The translations under genes were made by a program, and so were the position numbers. Below the pieces are notes generated by a model. The model was not told the DNA's origin, ran no database searches, and saw only the letters and a list, made by a program, of their open reading frames with translations. 35,857 nt of DNA. Source: Anaerolineales bacterium. GTDB taxonomy: Bacteria; Chloroflexota; Anaerolineae; Anaerolineales; Villigracilaceae. Shown here one piece after another: positions 31,462-35,857 of this stretch (the first letter of the stretch is position 1; each line of letters opens with the position of its first letter). Location of the stretch: positions 1-35,857 of the forward strand of contig JADLCG010000055.1 in NCBI GenBank assembly GCA_020847355.1. Reading direction: 5' to 3'.

Positions 31462-32823
31462 ATGCGTAATAAGAATAATTGGCTGGTAATCATTATTATC
31501 CTGTTGGCGTTTTCCCTGTGGATTGACCTGACGGATAAAATTAGCATCCCGCTTAACGATACGACGATGCTCTTCGAGCGCGACGTACCGATTAAATTGG
31601 GTTTGGATTTGCGCGGCGGCTTGCAAGCCTTGCTCGAAGCGGATCTCCCCGCGGATGTGAAAGTGGATACAGACGCGATGAATAATGCGAAGACCATTAT
31701 GCAGAACCGCGTCAATGCGCTAGGCGTGAGCGAAGTGAATATGCAAATTGCCGGCGAGCGCCGTATCGTGGCTGAATTCCCCGGCGCTACCAATCCGGAA
31801 GAAGTAGTGGCGGCGTTGAAACGCACCGCTTTGTTGGAATTTGTGGATATGGGCAGTACGCCAATCCCGCAAGGCACAACGATTGTCACTGATCTAGGAT
31901 TAGAAGCCGGCGCGACTCCCGAACCTGCCGCAGACGGGACTACGCCGACTGTTTATCACACGGTGATGACTGGTTCTGGTTTGAAAAGCGCCACTGTGGG
32001 GCAAGGTCAATTGGCTGGGCAATACGGAATTTCATTCACCTTAGATTCTGAAGCCAGCAAGATCTTCGCCGAATATACCAGCACGCATCGCGGACAGTAT
32101 CTGGGCATCGTGTTGGATAAGGTTGTCGTTTCTGCGCCAGTGATCAATGAACCCATTACCGGCGGCGAGGGCAGTATTTCCGGCAGTTTCACGCAGGCAG
32201 AAGCTCAAACTTTAGCCGTGCAATTACGCTCAGGCTCTTTGCCAATTCCAATCAAAGTAGTGGAAAGCCGCACGGTTGGTCCAACCCTCGGCGAAGAAAG
32301 CGTGCGTAAAAGCGTGCTCGCCGGCTTGATCGGCTTGGGCGTGGTCATCCTTTTCATGGGAATTTATTATCGCTTACCCGGCGTGATCGCCGATTTGGCG
32401 TTGATTTGTTACGCGATTTTCTCTTTGATGATCTTCAAAATGGTCGGCGTGGTGCTGACTTTGCCGGGCATTGCCGGTTTTATCCTGAGCGTAGGCATGG
32501 CGGTAGATGCAAACGTCCTCATCTTTGAGCGCTTAAAAGAAGAATTGCGCGCCGGCAGAAATTTACGTCAGGCGATTGATATTGCCTGGAGCCGCGCTTG
32601 GCCCTCCATCCGCGATTCAAACTCGTCCACTTTGATTACTTGTTTAATCCTCTATGCTTTTGGCAACACTTTTGGCGCGAGCATGGTCAAGGGCTTTGCA
32701 GTGACTTTGGCTTTAGGCGTGGGCGTGAGTTTATTCACCGCCATTACCGTAACGCGCACCTTCCTGCATACCGTTTTGGATAATATCAAAGGCGCCGAAC
32801 ACCCCGGCTGGTTTGGTCTTTAG
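31462..32823 (+). CDS. secD: Protein translocase subunit SecD
   Basis: A 453-residue membrane subunit of the Sec translocon that uses the proton gradient to help move proteins across the cell membrane. Visible are an N-terminal helix (7-22), the D1 motif LGLDLRGGLQALLEAD, a large extracytoplasmic P1 region, and the RND-like membrane domain with LPGIAGFILSVGMAVDANVL and a following IFERLKEELRAG. It has the length of compact SecD proteins, shorter than that of E. coli (615). The P1 region has a short Thr/Pro/Ala-rich insert (PEPAADGTTPT). GGAG lies 9 nt before ATG 31462. Operon with secF, 9 nt apart. Confidence 0.95.
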   Translation: MRNKNNWLVIIIILLAFSLWIDLTDKISIPLNDTTMLFERDVPIKLGLDLRGGLQALLEADLPADVKVDTDAMNNAKTIMQNRVNALGVSEVNMQIAGERRIVAEFPGATNPEEVVAALKRTALLEFVDMGSTPIPQGTTIVTDLGLEAGATPEPAADGTTPTVYHTVMTGSGLKSATVGQGQLAGQYGISFTLDSEASKIFAEYTSTHRGQYLGIVLDKVVVSAPVINEPITGGEGSISGSFTQAEAQTLAVQLRSGSLPIPIKVVESRTVGPTLGEESVRKSVLAGLIGLGVVILFMGIYYRLPGVIADLALICYAIFSLMIFKMVGVVLTLPGIAGFILSVGMAVDANVLIFERLKEELRAGRNLRQAIDIAWSRAWPSIRDSNSSTLITCLILYAFGNTFGASMVKGFAVTLALGVGVSLFTAITVTRTFLHTVLDNIKGAEHPGWFGL

Positions 32824-32832
32824 GAATGTAAC

Positions 32833-33780
32833 ATGAATATTACAAAAAATCGTTACCTCTATTTCTTTATTTCTTTATTAATTATCATCCCCGGCTTGGT
32901 TTTCATGGGGCTGAACTGGCAAAAGACAAAAGAAGGTCCGCTACCTTTAGGCATTGACTTCCGCGGCGGCTCTCTACTGGAAGTCCAATTCACCGGAACG
33001 CTCCCTTCGGCGGAAGAAATTTCCGAAATCTATCAACAATTTTCAACGGAAGAACAGCCGATCACCGACCCAATCGTTCAGCTTTTGGGCACGGACGGTT
33101 ACTCCATCCGCTCTAAAACGATGAACGACGAGACCAAAGGCGCGATTATCGCGGCAATGGAATCAAAATTTTCAACGAAAGCCACCGTGCTGAACTTCAC
33201 TTCCGTCAGCGCCTCTGTCGGCGCTGAAGTGACCAAAGCCGCCGGCTGGGCAGTTCTTGCGGCGGCGCTCGCCATTCTGTTATATATTTGGTACGCCTTC
33301 CGCAGTGTAGAACATGCCTATCGTTACGGCACAGCCGCCGTGTTAGCCATGCTCCACGACGTTTTAGTCGTAGTCGGCGTGGAAGCTATGCTTGGGTATT
33401 TCCTCGGCTGGGAAGCGGACGCGCTCTTCCTCACCGCGTTGCTCACCGTCATCGGCTTTTCCGTGCATGATACTATCGTCGTGTTTGACCGCGTCCGCGA
33501 GAACGCGCATATCCTTCGCCGCGTGGATTATGAAACGATGGTCAATCACTCAGTCATCCAAACGCTGGATCGCTCGCTCAATACGCAACTCACCGTATTA
33601 TTCACGCTCACCGCGCTCGTCCTCTTCGGCGGCGATAGCATCCGACACTTCATCATCATTTTGCTGGTCGGCATCTTCAGCGGAACATACTCATCCATCT
33701 TCAATGCGGCGCAAATCCTGGTGGTTTGGGAAAACCGCGAATGGGAAAACTGGTTCAAAAGAAAAGAAGCGACTGCCTAG
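32833..33780 (+). CDS. secF: Protein translocase subunit SecF
   Basis: A 315-residue membrane partner of SecD. Motifs: GIDFRGGSLLEVQFTG near residue 36, and in the membrane domain LLTVIGFSVHDTIVVFDRVR, the family signature in which the conserved Asp lies within the membrane. About six helices. The AGGA ribosome site overlaps the secD stop, which fits coupled translation. The gene ends 5-6 nt before a strong hairpin terminator shared with murI. Confidence 0.95.
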   Translation: MNITKNRYLYFFISLLIIIPGLVFMGLNWQKTKEGPLPLGIDFRGGSLLEVQFTGTLPSAEEISEIYQQFSTEEQPITDPIVQLLGTDGYSIRSKTMNDETKGAIIAAMESKFSTKATVLNFTSVSASVGAEVTKAAGWAVLAAALAILLYIWYAFRSVEHAYRYGTAAVLAMLHDVLVVVGVEAMLGYFLGWEADALFLTALLTVIGFSVHDTIVVFDRVRENAHILRRVDYETMVNHSVIQTLDRSLNTQLTVLFTLTALVLFGGDSIRHFIIILLVGIFSGTYSSIFNAAQILVVWENREWENWFKRKEATA

Positions 33781-33785
33781 CTACA

Positions 33786-33816
33786 AAAAAGACCTCACAA
33801 ATTGTGAGGTCTTTTT
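33786..33816. terminator. Bidirectional terminator between secF and murI
   Basis: A 13-bp stem (33786-33798 with 33804-33816), loop AAATT, with A and T runs at its ends. The murI stop codon overlaps the distal T run. Confidence 0.93.
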
Positions 33817-34630
33817 ATTTCAATACCGCTTCGTCAATCCACGCGGCAGTTTGAACAAATTCATCCACGCCGAGCAATTTAGATAAAGCGGATTTGACCT
33901 TGCCTGCATTTCCAGAAGTGAAGTATTGGATATTACCCTGCGCTTCGGCTGGACTCAACGCATCGCCCGCCGCCAACAAACGTTTAGCCTGTTTCGCCAC
34001 CGAGGGGGCTGGGTCTATCACCCGAACATTTTCGCCCACTATCTCCTCAATCAACGGTATCACAAAAGGATAATGCGTACATCCCAACACAACTGTATCA
34101 ATATTTTTTTCAAGCATTGGAATTAAGGCGTCTTCTAAAATATCGCGGGTAACTTGCGTATCCAACTCGCCGCGCTCAATCTGAGTCACCAGCCCTGGGC
34201 AAGTGTGCTGAAACAATTCCACGCCTGCGCCGAACCTTTCCACTACAGAGGCATATAGCGCTCCCTGAAACGTGGCTGGCGTAGCCAAAACGCCCACCTT
34301 GCCGGTTTGCGTCGTCTCCGCCGCCGGCTTGACCGCCGGCTCCATGCCCACAAATTGCACGCCTTGAAATTCCGCGCGCAAATATTTCAACGCCGCCGCA
34401 GAAGCCGTATTACAAGCCACAATCACGAGCTTGGACTGCTTTTCAAGCAAGAATTTTGTAATGCCCGCCGAGAATTTTTGAATCTCTTGCATTGGGCGCG
34501 GACCATACGGCACATGCCCTTGATCGCCAAAATAAAGCATGTTTTCAGCGGGCAATTGCTCACGCAGGGCGCGCAAGACGGAAAGCCCGCCCACGCCCGA
34601 ATCAAAAACGCCGATTGGATTTATGTTCAT
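33815..34630 (-). CDS. murI: Glutamate racemase
   Basis: A 271-residue cofactor-independent racemase making D-glutamate for peptidoglycan in the cytosol. The two catalytic cysteines are visible: Cys73 in VACNTASAAAL and Cys184 in VLGCTHYPFV with His186. The N-terminal GVFDSGVGGLSVLRAL holds Asp10/Ser11. Length is normal. The start overlaps the end of the preceding amidotransferase-like gene by 4 nt (ATGA), so the two are translationally coupled. Its presence implies a peptidoglycan-like wall, which is worth noting because the wall of Chloroflexota has been debated. Confidence 0.96.
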   Translation of the reverse strand: MNINPIGVFDSGVGGLSVLRALREQLPAENMLYFGDQGHVPYGPRPMQEIQKFSAGITKFLLEKQSKLVIVACNTASAAALKYLRAEFQGVQFVGMEPAVKPAAETTQTGKVGVLATPATFQGALYASVVERFGAGVELFQHTCPGLVTQIERGELDTQVTRDILEDALIPMLEKNIDTVVLGCTHYPFVIPLIEEIVGENVRVIDPAPSVAKQAKRLLAAGDALSPAEAQGNIQYFTSGNAGKVKSALSKLLGVDEFVQTAAWIDEAVLK

Positions 34631-35349
34631 TTATTTTTTGAAGCGGCGCTCACAAAAGACTTGAACAATCTCCGCATGGCAGGCTGATCGGTCAACCATT
34701 CAGGATGCCATTGCACGCCAATTGCAAAAGGGTGATCCGCAATCTCGACAACTTCAGGCAAGTTATCGGGAGCATAGCCTACGGCTTTGATCCGAGGAGC
34801 AAGGTCTTTTACGCCTTGATGATGCAAGCTGTTAACTTGTAGAAGGGTTTCGCCAAATATCTCTGCGGCTTTAGAGGCTTCATCTACATGGACGGGATGA
34901 ACTAAAGTTTTCCGTAAATGCCCCGGGTAGTGGTGGTCAATTGCGTTTGGGAGTTGATCGGGGATATGGGTGTAGAGCGTGCCGCCTAAGGCAATGTTCA
35001 TCACTTGCGCGCCGCGACAAATTCCCAACAGCGGCTTGCCATCGTTTGCGGCGGCGCCGAGTAAACTGATCTCGGTAAAATCCCGCTCATCGTCTGCTGT
35101 GCCAATTCTCGGGTGGTCTGCGCCGCTGAAATATTCCAAAGAGACGTCCCCGCCGCCGGAGAAGAGAATGCCATCGAGGCGGGAATAGATATCGTTGAAA
35201 TCTTCTTCATTTAACATCGAAGGGATGAGGAAAGGTAAGCCGCCAGCCTGAACAATCGCGCGAATATAATTTTGACCGACCGCGACGAAGGGGCTTTCAT
35301 CTAAATCTTTCTCGTTACGCATGGTAATGCCAATTAGCGGCTTGGGCAT
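34627..35349 (-). CDS. Gamma-glutamyl-GABA hydrolase family (class I amidotransferase fold)
   Basis: A 240-residue peptidase C26 / PuuD-like enzyme that hydrolyses gamma-glutamyl amide bonds. The nucleophile is Cys111 in LLGICRGAQVMNIALGG; His215 and Glu217 are in VQWHPEW. FSGGGDVSLEYF is the family N-terminal signature. Cytosolic. The substrate is not known: gamma-glutamyl-GABA, a folate tail, or a gamma-glutamyl peptide from wall turnover would all be possible. The 4-nt overlap with murI favours a link to glutamate or wall metabolism. AGGAG precedes the ATG, and an rplS terminator lies only about 17 nt upstream. Confidence 0.9.
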   Translation of the reverse strand: MPKPLIGITMRNEKDLDESPFVAVGQNYIRAIVQAGGLPFLIPSMLNEEDFNDIYSRLDGILFSGGGDVSLEYFSGADHPRIGTADDERDFTEISLLGAAANDGKPLLGICRGAQVMNIALGGTLYTHIPDQLPNAIDHHYPGHLRKTLVHPVHVDEASKAAEIFGETLLQVNSLHHQGVKDLAPRIKAVGYAPDNLPEVVEIADHPFAIGVQWHPEWLTDQPAMRRLFKSFVSAASKNK

Positions 35350-35366
35350 ATTTGCTCCTAAAACAA

Positions 35367-35403
35367 AAAGACCCTAAAGGTCCATGAGACCTTTAGGGTC
35401 TTT
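35367..35403 (-). terminator. rplS terminator
   Basis: A perfect 16-bp stem (35367-35382 with 35388-35403), 5-nt loop, followed on the minus strand by TTTTTGTTTT. It starts about 11 nt after the rplS stop and ends 17 nt before the start of the next gene on the same strand. Confidence 0.95.
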
Positions 35404-35414
35404 CAGAACCCTAA

Positions 35415-35762
35415 TTAATCGAATTTTTGTTTGAGGCGGGCGCTCTTGCCGGTGCGCTCGCGCATGAAGTAGAGTTGTGCGCGGCGGACTTTGCCATGGC
35501 GTTCAACTACGATCTTGCTCAAACGCGGGGAGCGGAGTAAGAAGGTGCGTTCCACGCCTACGCCATTGCTCGCCATACGGCGGACGGTAACAGAGGCTTC
35601 GTTGCCGCTGTTGCGAAGACGAATGACGATGCCTTTGAACTCTTGGATGCGTTCCCGATCGCCTTCTTTGATCTTCACATGCACGCTGACGGTATCGCCA
35701 GGGTTTAATTGAGGGATTTGCTCGTTCACTTTCGCTTCAACAGATTTCAATAAGTCGGTCAT
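35415..35762 (-). CDS. rplS: 50S ribosomal protein L19
   Basis: A 115-residue ribosomal protein of the large subunit, located at the 30S-50S interface. The sequence is typical throughout: QLNPGDTVSVHVKIKEGDRE, then RIQEFKGIVIRLRNSG and the C-terminal RRAQLYFMRERTGKSARLKQ. Length matches E. coli (115). AAGGAAG precedes ATG 35762. In many bacteria rplS follows rpsP-rimM-trmD; what lies upstream here is outside the window. The 95 nt to the right edge contain no other gene that I can see. Confidence 0.97.
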   Translation of the reverse strand: MTDLLKSVEAKVNEQIPQLNPGDTVSVHVKIKEGDRERIQEFKGIVIRLRNSGNEASVTVRRMASNGVGVERTFLLRSPRLSKIVVERHGKVRRAQLYFMRERTGKSARLKQKFD

Positions 35763-35857
35763 TTTCGTTCTTCCTTATGCTTTCTATAATTATTTTCCTA
35801 GACGCGAGGGCGGATTATAGCGCTCATTTTCTGAGGTTACAAGGCTCGGTTTTGAAA

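Noticed and set aside
31381..31889. Minus-strand open frames opposite secD
   Set aside because: They overlap the well-conserved secD start and have no family resemblance.
1..35857. CRISPR array, prophage or insertion sequence
   Set aside because: No regularly spaced direct repeats, no cas, integrase, transposase or phage structural genes were found on either strand.

Overview
The window looks like a chromosomal segment from a member of Chloroflexota, most likely class Anaerolineae. This is inferred, not proven. The support is the paired lipoproteins with long Pro/Thr linkers (PTSTNTPRPTST-like), a MoxR/DUF58 pair, frequent GTG/TTG starts and the general flavour of the proteins. G+C is moderate and looks even across the window. 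I see no insertion sequence, prophage, CRISPR array or integrase.

Left part (1-10,240): a truncated methyltransferase and a small class III nucleotide cyclase lie on the plus strand, converging on a bidirectional terminator with pyk-gltX. Then come ald with an acetyl-CoA hydrolase/CoA-transferase, a moxR-DUF58-metallo-hydrolase operon and tRNA-Arg(TCG), all on the minus strand. This is housekeeping and central carbon metabolism.

Middle part (10,297-29,377): an exopolysaccharide locus of about 19 kb with 16 genes. Reading from its right end on the minus strand it encodes a four-helix membrane protein with a degenerate GGDEF domain, a short phosphoglycosyl transferase, an uncharacterised EEISWGQR membrane protein, a CelD-type acyltransferase, a lipoprotein of unknown family, a Wzy/O-antigen-ligase-like polymerase, a Wzx-like flippase, a methyltransferase, an APH-fold kinase and two GT4 glycosyltransferases. 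A plus-strand island follows (processive-type GT2, GT4, NodB deacetylase). The locus ends with a Wzz-type protein fused to a second degenerate GGDEF domain, and a BcsB homologue. It mixes Wzx/Wzy parts with cellulose-synthase-type parts (BcsB, CelD, GT2) but has no BcsA with PilZ. I consider this the most interesting part of the window.

Right part (29,506-35,762): a mycoredoxin-like protein, two Pro/Thr-rich lipoproteins in convergent orientation, secD-secF, murI with a class I amidotransferase-like hydrolase, and rplS. Strong hairpin terminators separate these units.

How the locus may work (inference): the phosphoglycosyl transferase starts a lipid-linked unit; the GT4 and GT2 enzymes extend it; the acyltransferase, deacetylase, methyltransferase and kinase decorate or cap it; Wzx and Wzy flip and polymerise it. 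The Wzz-GGDEF protein and BcsB would set chain length or guide export, with the degenerate GGDEF domains as possible nucleotide sensors or protein-interaction modules.
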